NCBI GenBank assembly: GCA_963693085.1
Contig: OY856411.1
Coordinates: 1,349,658,050 to 1,349,722,049, forward strand
DNA: 64,000 nucleotides
From: Alisma plantago-aquatica
Taxonomy: Eukaryota > Streptophyta > Magnoliopsida > Alismatales > Alismataceae
Direction: 5' to 3'
A model generated the notes under the pieces. The model worked only from the letters and a program-made list of their open reading frames with translations, was not told where the DNA came from and searched no databases. Every line of letters begins with the position of its first letter. Position 1 is the first letter of the stretch. Positions 1 through 13,630 of this stretch are shown in pieces. The translations under genes and the position numbers were made by a program.

Positions 1-2400
1 TACTAAATTCTGAATAACAATCCATTAGTATGAGTAACACATCAAGATCTAAACATCTAGAATCAATACATAATAATAACATCATGTTTGTGACACTTCA
101 CTAGCCAGACTTGGAATAAATCCTGCAATCCTGAAGCTTAATTACATGTAAGACATGTGTACCAAACAAGACTATTCAAGTGAGAAGTAAATCTGAATCA
201 CATTCAGAGCGGATATAAAATATTTGCATCAACCACATGTCAACATCAATGATCACATTCCAAATTAAACAATTAAAGATATACAAATAGATCATCTTTA
301 TAAAAAGAATGATTACTTTCTACAACAATAACAAAATTCAACAATAGTAGATCTATCAGCTAGCATAAAAAGGCATGCAACAACATATAACTCATATTCT
401 ACACAACTTGTCATCTTTGATTCATTTGCCTTGAAACTACTTGGCTTGTACTTTACCAAGTAGAAGTTGCCACACCATATTCTCATGTCAATGACTCACC
501 ATCACTATCTTAGGGTTTTGCCAGCTACCCTAATATATAAACAACAAATCGTGGTCTACCACAAGGTTGGCTAAAGAGGCTCACATCCTCATCTCAGGTA
601 CACGATACATGAACCAACAAAACAATATATCACATATCACAACGTTTCATATTTTCATGTTTCACATATATCATTGTTTTCATTTCATCATAGTCTATTC
701 CTCATGGATATAGGCTTTCACAACAAGGATTTAGGGCAAGATTCACTCTAGATTACTCACTCCTAAATCCTGATGGATAACCTTTATGGTCCCAATCCAC
801 ACTCTAGAAATCCTTCTTGTAATACTCTGATTACTACAAGGAGATTCCTTCCATTCCCCCTATGTGGCACTCAAGGGAAACACACAATGTTTAGGGAACC
901 TAATTAGATGTGTCATCATTCCAGTTGTTATTAATCCTTTTTACTCATCTTATAGAAGATTCAATCATCATTTATCATATGTGTATGTTTTCACATAACT
1001 AGAATGACATAAAGCAGATTAGGCTTATCAAGAGAGACAATGACCAAAATAAGAATCATAATAATATGTACTCTTGCAACACATCTGAGTCTTTCCATTT
1101 CCACTTCACATCATAGCAATGATCATCAATGAGCCTTTATCCTGATACATGTTTTCATTATCCATCATTTACCCTAAACATGATTTCTCAAAAGTAACGA
1201 AAGTATGTTAATTCAATCTTAAAATATTTCTTATTTATCCATTTCATATCATAATTCTCATCAAATGTTAATAGAGACATTAGAACTAGCAATAATATAA
1301 ACATACATACATCTCATGTCATTTGTCATGCTCAGAATAGACTTAGCATGCAACAAATACTATAGATATGAATAAATATCAAGTATAGACATGCATAACT
1401 CACTTTATACTTCTCTCTTACTATTTACCATTCTCCAGTTAGGGATACTATTTAACACATAAGTGATCTCTTTTGAAAAATATCAGAGACAACCATCTTC
1501 AGAATACAAGTATCCTGACACACAATTACAATCCAAAGAACATTCCAATAAACCAATTCATATCCTTGAACCTCATTTTGTATTTGAATTTAACTATATT
1601 CATATGCATTCCTTAATCCCTTATTTGAGTTCATTACTCATTAACGTTACATAGGTCATCATTTTAGGGTTAGAGTTAGGTTCTTAGATCCATATACTAG
1701 TTTTCATCATTTTCATTTCATTTCATACTCATTAGTCTTAATTTCTTTCATTTCATGTTCACTACTACTCTTGGAATGAAACATTCTAAAGTTACTAAAT
1801 TAATAAGTTTTCTCTCTCATTGATATCCTTTATAGTCTAGTTTTATTATATTTCATTCAGTTTAGGTCAAACCACATATAATTATGATAAATAGACTATA
1901 TACTGCATCATACACATTTCATTAATTTCATTTTAACTTGTCATCACCATTCAGTTGATTCTTGTCTATTTCATTTCTTGTAATATATGAGTGTACATGT
2001 CATTGACTGCCAATGACAATCTAGTAATTTACAAGCATCACTATGTCTCTTATAATACTACTCACTTTATCTTAAATGAATGGATCTAGTTATATCTTCT
2101 TAGAATAATAACTAATCATTGTTCCCAATTCATTGTTATGTAGCTTGTGTAAGGACCCACATTCATGTGAGGGTTTACTCAATATTTCATAAATCCTACT
2201 AAAATAGATGCATTAGTCTTATATAATATTAGACTCATCATCTTCAATTGAAGTACTAATACCTACACTTCAGTAGTTTGTTACATTTGGAACATTATAT
2301 ACATGTTCTAGCTTTATCACTCATACTCATTTTAATACTAAACTTCGAGGGTTTTCTAGAAGTCATCTCAGTTCAACGCATCATAAGAATCATATTATTC
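1..2400. other. AT-rich unassigned DNA, probably decayed repeat
   Basis: No convincing coding sequence. The few short open frames have no recognisable motif and lie in AT-rich text. The style (ACTC, ATCATT and CATCAT-rich) resembles the LTR-like block that follows, so this is probably further decayed retrotransposon DNA, but I find no terminal repeats, primer site or target duplication to prove it. Confidence 0.4.
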
Positions 2401-3117
2401 ATTATTCTCAGCTATGTGTATAGAGGTTCATTGAGTTTGTTCTTGTTAGAATCCATTACACTAAACAAGATTACTCAAAACATAAAACACAATCATCAAT
2501 TAACCACATACCCAAAAATATGGGTAGATTAAAACCGATTTCAATGTCAGCACCTGATCAGAAACATTTGCATAAGAGCGCAACATCTTTCTTTTATCCA
2601 TACTATGACAAGAATTTGATACAAATTGTTCTATCACCTTAGCCACAACATATATACACAAGGTAACAATATTTTTATATGCCACACAAACAAGCATTAA
2701 CATGCTAACAAAATTCTGATTCGTTTGAAACACCATATACAAACTTTTGCTTTCCGAACCTGAGAGTACAAGGATGACTCTAGGACACACTAGACATCTA
2801 ATCAACTTTCTCAAAGATTCATACTATATCTCCTCTTTGCTGCCATATGTTTGTTTTCGTCACTTCCGATTACCTAAAAAAATGTGGCAAACCATAAGAG
2901 TGAGACCCATGTCCCAGCAAGAGACATAACCTCCAACAACGCTTATTGATTACAACATTTTAAGTAATTAAATAGTTTAAGCAGTTGAATCAGATATAAA
3001 AAATAGGCTCAATAGTAGGGATTATTGACAGAATACATAAAGGAGCAGATAATAATTATCATCATTAGCCAGACTATCACCCTTTATCTTGTTGACAATA
3101 TAAGCAATTCAGTAGCA

Positions 3118-3440
3118 TATGCATATCTAGCATCATGAGCAAGTCTATTAACATAGAATCTCTATCATTATGAATGAGTCTAGCCACATAAGCATAGCTA
3201 ACAACATTAGCATGTCTAATAGGTTGAACATATTAATATCATAAGAAGAGCTAACAACATAAGCACAACTATCAACATAAGCATGATTAGCAATATATGC
3301 ATCTCTAGTAACAAAGGCATGGCTAGCATGCTAAACATAACTAACAACATGAGATAGCTAGAATCATGATTATAATCAGCAGTAGCAACATAGTTATCAA
3401 CACAATCATAGCTACTATATGTACGCATCTACAATCTTAA
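3118..3440. repeat. Degenerate minisatellite (AACATAAGCAT-like unit)
   Basis: About a dozen imperfect repeats of a roughly 20-base unit of the form 'gctaacaacataagcat' run through this segment. Unit length and sequence drift, so it is an old local expansion. The minus-strand open frame across it (3216-3428, rich in Leu and Met) is a by-product of the repeat and not a gene. Confidence 0.5.
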
Positions 3441-5219
3441 GAATATCCACAACCTAAGTATATCTACTATCTGTTAATTTCACTAAGAATCATCTTTATA
3501 TAAAGATAAAAAACAAGGGTTATCATCCAATGCGAAACGTCATGTATAACCCTAAACAAATATGCTACATGGCTGTGTTACATCTTTTATTAAGCCCTGG
3601 GGAATTTGAATCGTACCATCCAAAGTCCAACCGACGCTGTGAAGGGTATTCAGTTCCGTACAAGATCTAGGAGTGTCGATATCCTAAGATCTCTTCCCCT
3701 CAGTCAGTACGAGTAAAAGACAGTGACATATCAATCAAAGCTACCTCATAGTGACATATAGTCCTGTAACTAGCTCACCTTAGCACAGGTCATGATGCTA
3801 GCATCTAGGGTATTTAAACCCAATTACTAAGGTACAACCACAGTTGTCCTCTAATCACATCATGTTATAATCACCAAGACACGACCGCAGCTATTCTCAA
3901 TCACATAAGATGTATGAGGCATGACCATAGTCAACCTCCACAATCTGGATTGTGGATGACAAGGATATATCCTCAACTTGCCACCCCCACATACTCAACA
4001 ATATGCGCTATGAGTTTTCCTTAGGAATACTCGTTTCACCATCCAACAAGTTCTGACACCGAAGATGGCTCTACATCACAAGGCACTACATGATTAGAGT
4101 TGCACTTGATTAGTTATGCCAATTGGGCGAATTAAGGCTGCATCAAACAAGTGGACATACAAACCCTAATTCACTTCTAGCAAGCATATAAATATCACAA
4201 CTTTTAAACAATATAAAATGTGTGGAACATAATTTATCATATCATTATCACATGGTACTATTCACTTGCCAATTATGAGACCACACTAGTCATCATACTA
4301 TCGCAAGATATAAATCCTTTTCACAATATCATAGGATATCAACCCTTATCAACCTAAGACGATTACACCTCATTCAACGCTCAACCATGCCCATAGATCA
4401 TTAAGATTATCATACTATTCCCTACAAGATCATCATTATCTTTGCATGCCTTATAACAAGGCTCAACAACATCACTTACATATAATGCACCACATCAACA
4501 CAATATTGCATTAATGAGCTAGGAGATATTCATAAACAATCATAGTAGGGTTATATTAACATTAAGAACATTCCTTTATTACATCAACATGCAAGGAATC
4601 TAGATATGATTAACCCTCATCATATTCATAATGAACATGTTTAGCATATAAAAATATCAACCATGTGGCTATGATAACCACCAATTAACACATTAAGGTT
4701 ATGATCATATTAAGGAGGTTATTTTACCATCATGCCATCATATAAGAAGGTTAAACATGAATACTCATCTTTATATATTTGCATTAGAGTTAGGCTCAAC
4801 AAGATAAATTATATTAATGTTACTAATCAACAATTATACCCAAACTCTAACTCACGACATCCCCATTAGATCATGGATGCATAAGGTGAAGCATCACCAT
4901 CACATTCCATACTATTCTCAAGTATGAACCCACACATAAATCAATGTGTAACCATCAGGTTATAGCATACTAAGGTTTCAACAACAATAAGAGAGTACTC
5001 CATGATTATATTAGTCATTCAAGGACTATTCATACCAATTACCATCATTTAGTTATATTAAAGCTAGGTATAACAAGCTATACCTCATTAGGGTTACATA
5101 TCAACACAATATGGTTATCATCCCTTCTATTCATATGAGTGAATAGGTAAGACTACCTTATTAAGGGTAACCCTTCATTTGTTCCGTCATCATTCAACCC
5201 ATATCACTATGCCACAATA

Positions 5220-6060
5220 TCACCCAGAACCATTGGATGTTTAAAAGGTAAGACCATTGGTTGTTTACATAAGTAAACACCTTGGATAAACCACCAATGA
5301 AGTCCTTGATTTGTGATCTAGAAATAGTCACCATCTAACCCTAGAAATCCCTTGATTAACAACACAAAAAGTTCCATTGAGAGTAGGGTAAAACCCACAA
5401 TTGACTGTTCATTTAAAACAAGCCATCCATTGTCAACAAGTAAGCTCCTTAAGTTGATCGTATAAAGGAAACCATATAAATCACATTATTAGGACCAAAA
5501 TATTAAATTATCTATTATTACACTTTATTGGAGGAATAAACATTAGATCTTGACCATTGGGTCAAGTTCATATGTTAAAACCATCAATTACAATATATGT
5601 CCGACCATTGCATCAAGTGACCCAAGAAACCATTGGTCTAAGGCTTAATTGATGCTACAACTATATGATTAACTCACAATAGGTTTTGGAGACCTGATCC
5701 ACCATCATTAGTGACCATTAAGTCACCATAGGTTGTTAGATCAGCACTATATTCATTAATCATCATTAAATATTAAGCTAATGTCATCATTGATTGATAA
5801 CATCAGTAGGGTACTTAATGGTTGATCATTAAACTTCTAATTGATCCAAAACCTGACCTAAGGGGGTGACTACAAGTTGTCACCATCATCTGAAACCTTT
5901 TATCCTGACCATCATTTGTCATGAAGATAACACCATAGGGTTGTTGTAATGGTACCATCATTGGGTCATGAGTTTATAGAAGAAATCAACTTAAAATCCT
6001 AAAATTGACCATTGGTTGATAGGTGCTTAGCACCGTAGGTTGTCAAAACAACCTGATCCA
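5220..6060. repeat. Dispersed ACCATTGG-type short repeats
   Basis: The hexamer-to-octamer ACCATTG(G) and variants (ACCATCATT, ACCATTAAG) recur many times in under 900 bases without a fixed period. The segment lies inside the first LTR-like block. It looks like an eroded tandem array comparable in position to the cleaner 30-bp array in the second block. Confidence 0.35.
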
Positions 6061-7269
6061 AGTCATATTATATACCTTAGGAATAATGTAAACATGATCA
6101 CAGGTTCATATACAACTGAAATCAGAATAGGGAATATTATAAAAATCAAAATCCAAGTCAAGCATAGATTTTTAGTGCATGGATCATCATTTTCAAGCAA
6201 GAACATGAGCTAGCAAGCGCATGGTAAGCAATAAATGTGGAGCAAGTTATAAAACTTGCCTCTAATTAGTAAGATAAACTCCCAAATAGAAGAAAACTCA
6301 AGCAGGTAGGGTAGAAAATCCAAGCATAAGCTATGAACTCATCCATCTAGCACCTTTCTTCATCAAATGAGCAAACCCTAAGCATAAGGAGCAAGAAAGG
6401 TAGGGTTTTAGAGCTTTAGAGCAATTTCTACCATGGAACAACAAGGTTACGACCTGGATAAAGGTAGGAGGAAGGATAACAAAGAAATAAATGGAGGAAA
6501 GAAGGGAATTCTTACTCTTTTAGGTCAAGATCACTGAAGGAAGCTTTTCAAACACTGAAAGGAAGTCAATTGCAACCCTAGATTCTTTTTCCAAGAAGAT
6601 CCCCTCTTTCTTCTTCCTTGGACAGTAAATTCACAGAAGAATAGAGGGAGAACGAATTTCATAGAAGGAGGAAAGTGGTGGAGATCAAATGGCTCATTTT
6701 GGTGCTTAGGGATAAGTATATGAAACTTTAAGATAAAGAAAAAGAAAAAGTTGAAGTTCTAGAATCTTTCCAAGTGTCCATGGCCTTAAAATATTAAGAA
6801 TATACAAGCACACACACAAGTAGATCCTAAACCATGCAAAGATACATGATTATCCCTCGTTTCTTGAATTTCCAAGCAAAACAAATAATTCATTAGTTGA
6901 TAGCTACTAAAGGTAGCTCATCCATGAAGGGGTAAACCCTAAAATACCCTTGAGGAAAACACCTTCAAACCAAGGTTTAAATAGGCACCCATGGCTCAAA
7001 AAGATAAAGAATGATGAGATAATATCCAAGGAACATGATGCAAGTGATAAATTGCAAAGAAAACCTCTCAATTGGGTAAATTGCAGAAAATTCAAAAATG
7101 TGCATAAAATTGCATAACTTGCTCAAACAATGTCCAAATTGGACCGAATTTGAAAATTAAGCTTGTCTTATGATTTCAAAGAATATAACAAGGTTATATT
7201 AGGGTTTTAAGAATTCAATTTTGATAATTAAGCTTATTCAACTCATTAAGAAAGTTTAGGAGCCTTACA

Positions 7270-10200
7270 GTTCTAGATACACATATACCCTTGATCCTAT
7301 ATGTGACTACTGCTATCAAACCGACAACCAAATCACATAGTGATTATGAAGAATAACCATTAGGAGAGGATTGATGAAAATCACTAAAAATTTAAAACCA
7401 TTTTGCAAAGAGATCCATTGCCAAGAAACTATTAAAGAAAGAACCAAAGCAATATATACATCATGGTTCACATTGTACATACATTGTACCATCTCATCTC
7501 GAGGATATCATATACCAGTTGCTTTTCCCAAACATATACATAAGCAACATAAAACCTCAAGGCATACAAACCAAAATCTCAGATCATTTATAAAATCATT
7601 ATGTACTAACTCCCAAGGACCTGAGAGTACAGAGATGACACATATGACTTCTATCTATAGACACGACAGACAACACACTCAACCTGAGCTGTTACTACTA
7701 TCCCTGTTACTGTTGTCTTCCCTCTACAGTACAATCTCTACCTCCTTGTCTGCGTCCACCTAAGAAAATGTTGGGACCAACGGGGTGAGACAAAAGTCCT
7801 AGTGAGAGATATAACTCTCCGCCAACAACATTATTATCACATGTAAACTGTATAAAACTGAGCAGAGGATTTTTTATATTAATAATCAAGATTAATCACT
7901 GTTTATAAGCAGAACAGAGCAATACCCTCTTTTAAAGAAATGTAACTATCTATGATAGAGAAATAAATCATCTATTCACTTTATAGGAATACTAAGAACA
8001 CATATAACATCTATCCATTTAAGATGTATAAAAGTAATGTAACACCAATCCAATGTTTTCGTATTCAATCCTTAAGCAAATATGCTACGCGGTTGATTTC
8101 ATATTTACAATCACACTTATACCCTGAAAAGATGAGGTATACCGCTCATGCTCCAACTAACCATGACTACGTAAAGCATCAGTACCATACAAGGTCAAAG
8201 GAAGAGTCAGCTTCTAAGACCTCACCTGTCTCAGTCAGTACAAGACCACTGACAGTGACATCATGCGTCAAACTACAATTAGCTTGCCAAGGTATAGTGG
8301 CATCTTCGCTATAGAGTTACAGTCGCTGCATGCACTCTCTTCAGGGAGATCACACAGCAACCCCGGTATATTAATATTGAGTCATGGCATATGACCATAC
8401 TCTTATGACGATGAGTAAGATCACACAACAATCCCCATTTTCATGTAAGGATATTTTCACCCATTACCCCCACATATTCAAAAATATGCTCTCTGAGTTA
8501 AACTCATTTCACCATTCAGCAAATTTTGATACTGAATGGATCTATGGCCAGAGAAACTACATGATAAGGTTCCACTTGATTAATTAAGTGCATTATAGTA
8601 TCTTTTAGCATCAACCAAGTTACAAGCATGAATTATAACAGATGCTACAAAGAAAGGTGTAATACATTTATCAAGTACTTTCATAAAATTTGGAAAACAT
8701 TGAATGCATAACACTCGGGATCTCAATCCCTTATCACATTACCGGGGATTCTCATCCCTTCACATTATCATCATCATGATTTCTATATCTGGGTATTCAA
8801 ACCCTTAGTTCATAAGTGAACATTGTCACCTCTTATCAGGTAACTATTACCTCTAGGTCCTTAGTCCCATGTATACATTATACTCATTGCACAAGTATTT
8901 CACATGGCTTACAAGGCCCATTTAATCTATATCACATGAAACATCATAGCTCATACCTGGCTATGCTTATCATCTCATGATACCTGCATGGTTAGTATTT
9001 CATGATAAAAAAAATATCAAGTACATATCATCACCATGCAATACAAGAGAAATACAATCTTCCCATTATTAGGGTTAAGGTTTCCCTTTTAGCCAATTAG
9101 GGTTTCAAGTTCCTATTATTAAGAATCAAAACCCTAATTCATAGCTCCATACATATTAGGAGCATACATTGATAATATAAGTATTCAATCATACTTGTTT
9201 ATTCTCATCATTTATCATTAAATGATTATCACACAAAGTATGAGTTTCTCTCTCATCTTCATTAGGATATTGATTACATCATACTTTATTAAGTTGACTC
9301 AACCCTTTTATCAAGGTACAATGGTCTACACTTATCAAAATGCATTAAACTCTTTACATCTTAATGTATCATTTGACATAAAACACTTCATGTGTTACTC
9401 AATCAAGTATATCAGATTTGAGGTGCTTACCTCCATATTGGTTTTGAGGTGCTTCCACCATATCGGGTTAGAGGTGTATGCTTACTACCATATCAGGCTA
9501 GAGGTGTATGCTTACCACCATATCACCCAAGAGGTGTGTACTTACCACCATATCGTCCAAGAGGTGTGTGCTTATCACCATATCATCCAAGAGGTGTGTG
9601 CTTACCACCATATCGTCCAAGAGGTGTGTGCTTATCACCATATAGTCCAAGAGGTGCGTTCTTACCGCCATATCATGCAAGAGGTGTGTGCTTATCACCA
9701 TATCGTCCAAGAGGGTGTGTGTGTGTGTCACTTATATCGGGTTACTCAAGTGTAGGGTTTTGCATATCATGTTAGATCATTATGCTCATACCTTTTCAAA
9801 CCTTCAAAGTATCAACCTACCATGTGTTGAGTGACAATCTAGACAACTGGTTAGTCTTTTTTCAACCAACCCAAATGTACAAAATGATAGGAGTGTGGGG
9901 TTGCAAGGTATAATGGATTTCATATCACCATATTGGGTTTCATTACCATATCGGGTTAGAGGTGCTTCAACCCAATATCAATTTGTGCTATGATGATGTC
10001 ATCATAATCAAGCTATAGACTTTCTCCCTTACTGTTCTAGTTATGGATAACAGTCCTATGCAACTATTAGAACTCATATAATCATCATTTATTCAAGAAA
10101 AATCGAAATTGAAAGTAGATCAACAAGTATAGCAAGATTGAAGGTGAATAATAACATGATTGGGTTCAAGTATATCACCCACCTCAAGAACAACTTCAAA

Positions 10201-11396
10201 GCTCCAAGCTCTAAAGATTCATGTTCCCAAGGTTGAAAATGAACTTAAAGATCCAAGACTTTTTCACAACTCCTCTATATGCAAAGAATCACCATAGATA
10301 AGAACTTGGTGAAGAAGAAAAGAAAGGAAGAATCACAACCCGAGAATCATGCTTCAACCAAGGTTGAAGATGACCATGGATTCACCTTAAGCTTAAGGAT
10401 AGAGCTCCTACTTGCTCCTCAAATATGATGGATGATATCTAAGAGAAAGAGAGTTGTAGGATTTGAAAAGTTTCACTAGTAGGTGAAAGGAGTGGTATAT
10501 ATAATTGAGGCTCATGAGAGAGAGTGTATAAGAGGTGTCATCACCTTATACTACCGCATGGGTTGACACATGTCCATGCATGCACACATATTTATATTGA
10601 CATGAAAAACTCTTGGGGATAATATAGGGATAAGATTTCGGGCATTACTTATCTTGTTGAACAAGATATTTCAACCCAACATCACTTTATTCACAAACCG
10701 ATACAATTTTTCCAAGGGAAGTTGTAAACCGATATCCATCACCTTCTTGAGGTGATTAACTCATCATGGACTTTTCTAAGAGTTGAAAAATTATGGGACC
10801 TCCTCTATGTCTTCTTGGTCAATAGGCACTCCCATATAAGCTCTACAACTCAATACAACTCATTTTAGGGTGTCAACTATACAACTCTTCTTGGTCTTTT
10901 CATCACCAAGAATACCATCACTCAAATATGATTCAAACATGGTGCCTATTTCTTTCAATATCCTCTAGATGATGATAAGAGAGAGTAGGGACACTCTATA
11001 GGTGATAATTTGCATATCAACTCTACATTTTGGGTAAATTGGAATTTGCACCAAAATTGGCACACAAGGCACAAACATTATTCAAACAAGCTCCAACTTG
11101 GAACTTAGGCTTTCCACAAGCCACCCCTTAGAATCATTATCTCTCTTATGATACTAAAGGACTTGGGGCACGTTAAAAATGTGACATATTGCAATATAAC
11201 ATCTCATATTGGGTAAATTGCAATTTACACCCAAACTATCATATAATGCACAAACAGTTTGCAAATAAGCTCAAACTTGAAAATTAAACTATCCTTGAGT
11301 CTTAATTACTTTTAAAATGATTAAAACAAGTTTATAAATAACTTACTTAAGAAAAATTTCTAGGGTTATGGCATAACCCATGCTAGGGATGTTACA
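7270..11396 (-). repeat. Probable 3' LTR of the minus-strand gypsy element
   Basis: The right edge is well supported. On the minus strand the chromodomain end is followed by a segment reading 'atttcggggacgaaatc', then a short G-rich stretch, then TGTAACATCCC; that order is usual for Tekay/Del-type Ty3 elements at the polypurine tract and LTR start. The block is homologous to 2400-7268. I cannot find its outer TG end or a target duplication, so the left boundary is where homology to the neighbouring block begins. The matching 5' LTR is not recognisable to the right of the gag fragment, so the element is truncated. Confidence 0.55.
9420..9735. repeat. 30-bp minisatellite, eight regular units
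   Basis: Eight consecutive 30-base units occupy 9471-9710 exactly, each beginning GAGGTG and containing ACCATAT; two shorter units (about 25 bases) precede them at 9420-9470, and a GT-rich tail follows. Units differ by one to four bases. Because 30 is divisible by three, several frames on both strands stay open and give repetitive peptides, which I do not regard as genes. A related fragment recurs near 9925-9967. Confidence 0.95.
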
Positions 11397-11470
11397 ATTG
11401 CCAAACCCCTAACAGGGATTTCGTCCCCGAAATCTCAAGAGAAAAGAGAAGGGTACTTCCTACTCATTTC

Positions 11471-11880
11471 TTACTCCATCTCCCATGTGGCTTCTTCAAC
11501 GCCACAATGATGCCAGCGTACTTTCACAAGAACTATGTATTTCCTTTTCAACTTCTTGAATCTTCTGTCAAGAATCATCATTGAACCTTCCACATAGGAT
11601 ATATCTACCTCTACATGTTGCAACACCAACTCTGTATCAGGATGACACTTTCTCAGCATAGATATATGAAACACTGGATGTAGTACTATGTAGCTCAGGT
11701 GGCAACTCCAACCTATAAGCTACCTTTCTAATCCGTGCTGTCACTGGGTAAGGTCCCATAAATCTAGGATCTAACTTACCCTTCTTCCCAAATTTGAGAA
11801 CACCTTTCCAAGGAGAGACCTTGAGATACACTCTGTCTCCAACTTGGAATTCTAAAGGTCTACAACGTTTATCGGCATAT
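11471..11880 (-). pseudogene. Ty3/gypsy integrase C-terminus with chromodomain (decayed)
   Basis: This is the 3' end of the minus-strand polyprotein. One stretch (11831-11637) reads like the post-catalytic segment of chromovirus integrase, with a PWKGVLKFGKKGKL-type block followed by PRFMGPYPV. The next (11674-11471) begins with FHISMLRKCHPD and ends WHHCGVEEATWE, the pattern of the chromodomain-like tail of Tekay/Del chromoviruses, thought to steer integration to marked chromatin. The two lie in different frames, so there is a frameshift near 11640-11670. The 11831 frame matches the integrase core upstream. Family assignment is confident; the protein is not functional as it stands. Confidence 0.88.
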
Positions 11881-12062
11881 GAATTCTGTCTATCTTGTCA
11901 ACCTTCAACTATTGTTGTATTACTTTAATCTTTTCAGTTGTCTGGTACACTAATTTAGGACCCATAAGTTGGTATTCTCCTATCTCATACTAGTATAACA
12001 AAGATCTACAACGTCTACCATATAATGCTTCATATGGTGCCATATCAATACTTTTCTGATAA

Positions 12063-12812
12063 TTAATTTTGTAGGAAAACTCTATTAAGCTCAAGTGTAA
12101 GTCCCAACTTTCCTACAAATTGAAGAACACATGTACTAAGCAAGTCCTCCGAAGTCTGTATAGTCCTTTCAAATTGTCCATCTGTCTGATGGTGAACAAC
12201 TATGTTAAACTTTAACTGCGTACCCAAGACTTTATGTAGTCGTTCCAAAAAATGACTTGTAAATTGGGGACCTCTATCAGACACAATTGTGGATGGAACT
12301 CTATGCAACCACACTATCTCATCTATGTAGATCTTTGCAAGTTTTTCAACAGTATAGGATGTTCTAATAGGAAGAAAATGTGCTGACTTAGTCAACATAT
12401 CAACTATCACCCAAATGGAATCATGACTTTTGGCTGTTCTGGGTAGACCAACCACAAAGTCCATTTTCACGTGATCCCATTTCCACTATGGTATAGGTAA
12501 GGGTTGTAATGTTCCTACATGCTTCTAGTGTTCTACTTTAACTTGCTGACACACTGGATACCACATAACAAGCTCAACTACATCCTTCTTAAAACCAGAC
12601 CACCAATACATATCTTTTAAGTCGTGATACATTTTAGTACTCCTTGGATGCATTCCATACAAGGATGAATGAGATTCCTTCATAACTATCTTTCTTAAGT
12701 CATTGGCATAATGTACTACCATCCTACCATGGTAACATACTATCTCATCCTCTAAATCATGAAAACCGTCCCGTTTCACACTACCATACTTTGACCCGAT
12801 CTGTTGAATCAC
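12063..12812 (-). pseudogene. Ty3/gypsy integrase: zinc-binding and catalytic core (decayed)
   Basis: Residues translated from 12812-12525 form the integrase N-terminal zinc domain (HSSLYGMH, then YWWSGF, then VCQQVKVEH). The first cysteine of the CxxC pair is replaced by tyrosine. Two in-frame TAG stops follow, then 12470-12063 gives the catalytic core: the MDFVVGLPRT aspartate, the SDRGPQFTSHF aspartate and the DGQFERT glutamate, so all three acidic residues are visible. The segment is in the same frame as the RNase H piece at 12906-13283 and as protease and RT at 20900-22267, and is broken only by stops. In life it would join the cDNA to the host chromosome; here it cannot be made intact. 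Confidence 0.93.
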
Positions 12813-12905
12813 AGTATCAGCCTGTTGTGCCTCTTTAATCTATTATCTGAGAGTATGTTTCACATGCATCTCGGCTAGCAATCTAGCTAACAAAGATACT
12901 TTTAA

Positions 12906-13283
12906 CTATACATTTATTTGTCTCAAAGAGACAAACATGTCCCATTTAAAGCACATTAAAGAATTCAACTGTGCGTTATCTATGGATGGAGATGAATATT
13001 TTCTACTTAGTGCATTTGCCACTACATTAGCTTTTCCTGGATGATAATCAATTGTACAATTGTAGTCCTTGATTAATTCCATCCAACGTAGTTGTCTCAT
13101 ATTTAACTCGTGCTATGAGAATATGTACTTTAAGTTTTTATGGTATACGAAAATCTGACACGTTTCGCCATAAAGATAATGCCTCCAAATCTTCAACGCG
13201 TGAACCACTACAACTAACTCTAGATCATGCGTCAGATAATTCTCCTTGTGTTTCTTAAGCTTTCAGGAAGCAAAATAAACTAC
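12906..13283 (-). pseudogene. RNase H, C-terminal part, of the split gypsy polyprotein
   Basis: Minus-strand translation gives a block with the THDLEL and IWRHYLYG motifs, then [20 protein letters not shown], then [13 protein letters not shown], the standard end of Ty3/gypsy RNase H. The first half of the domain lies 7.5 kb away at 20833-20899. Removing the inserted element and one target-duplication copy restores the same frame, so the insertion hit an otherwise collinear domain. At least two in-frame stops lie in this piece, one just before the MRQ motif at 13100. The domain degrades the RNA strand during cDNA synthesis. Confidence 0.9.
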
Positions 13284-13288
13284 ATGAT
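13284..13288. repeat. Target site duplication ATGAT, left copy
   Basis: The five bases ATGAT immediately precede the 5' LTR and recur immediately after the 3' LTR at 20828-20832. A 5-bp direct duplication is the usual footprint of LTR-retrotransposon integration. Confidence 0.97.
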
Positions 13289-13630
13289 TGTTGGATAAAT
13301 TGGATATTATGATAAATCCCTTTGTTTCGATGATGACAAACATTTCATTCTTATTAATCTAACGAGCTACTTAAGTGTGCAGGAACAAGGTGATGACAAA
13401 GTTCTAGGGAATCCTTACGCTTGAATGTTTATAAATGTCATACAATGTAATCATTTGTAAACTTGTACAAATATATAATGTACAAGTACTTAGACTTCAT
13501 GTAAATCAAGCGTTAGATCTCCCTAGCTAAACACTACACTTAGTTAGGTCATCTCCTTCTAATAGATCACATAATGCACACTCATGCACATACTTAGTAT
13601 CTTAATTAAAAGATTGAAAACAGAGTCAAT

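Larger units (their letters stand above)
2400..7268 (-). repeat. Degenerate LTR-like block, copy 1
   Basis: A series of collinear segments is shared with the block at 7270-11396: the CCTGAGAGTAC segment (2759 and 7620), the region around 3540-3760 (8040-8260), and the stretch with CCCCCACATA near 3984 (8467). Both blocks end on the right in a TTACA-type terminus (7268 and 11396), which on the minus strand would be a gypsy LTR start. Divergence is high, so boundaries are approximate. The left edge near 2400 is inferred from the length of the partner. It could be a solo LTR or what is left of a tandem LTR arrangement. Confidence 0.45.

Noticed and set aside
3216..3428. Minus-strand Leu/Met-rich frame resembling a membrane protein
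   Set aside because: It lies on a degenerate minisatellite; the hydrophobic bias comes from repeated CAT/AAC triplets.
7371..7763. 130-codon plus-strand frame
   Set aside because: Sits in the LTR-like block, antisense to the element, with no motif; homologous segment at 2400-2900 does not keep it open.
9222..9775. Overlapping repetitive open frames (177 and 108 codons plus, 77 minus)
   Set aside because: They are translations of the 30-bp minisatellite, open because the period is a multiple of three.
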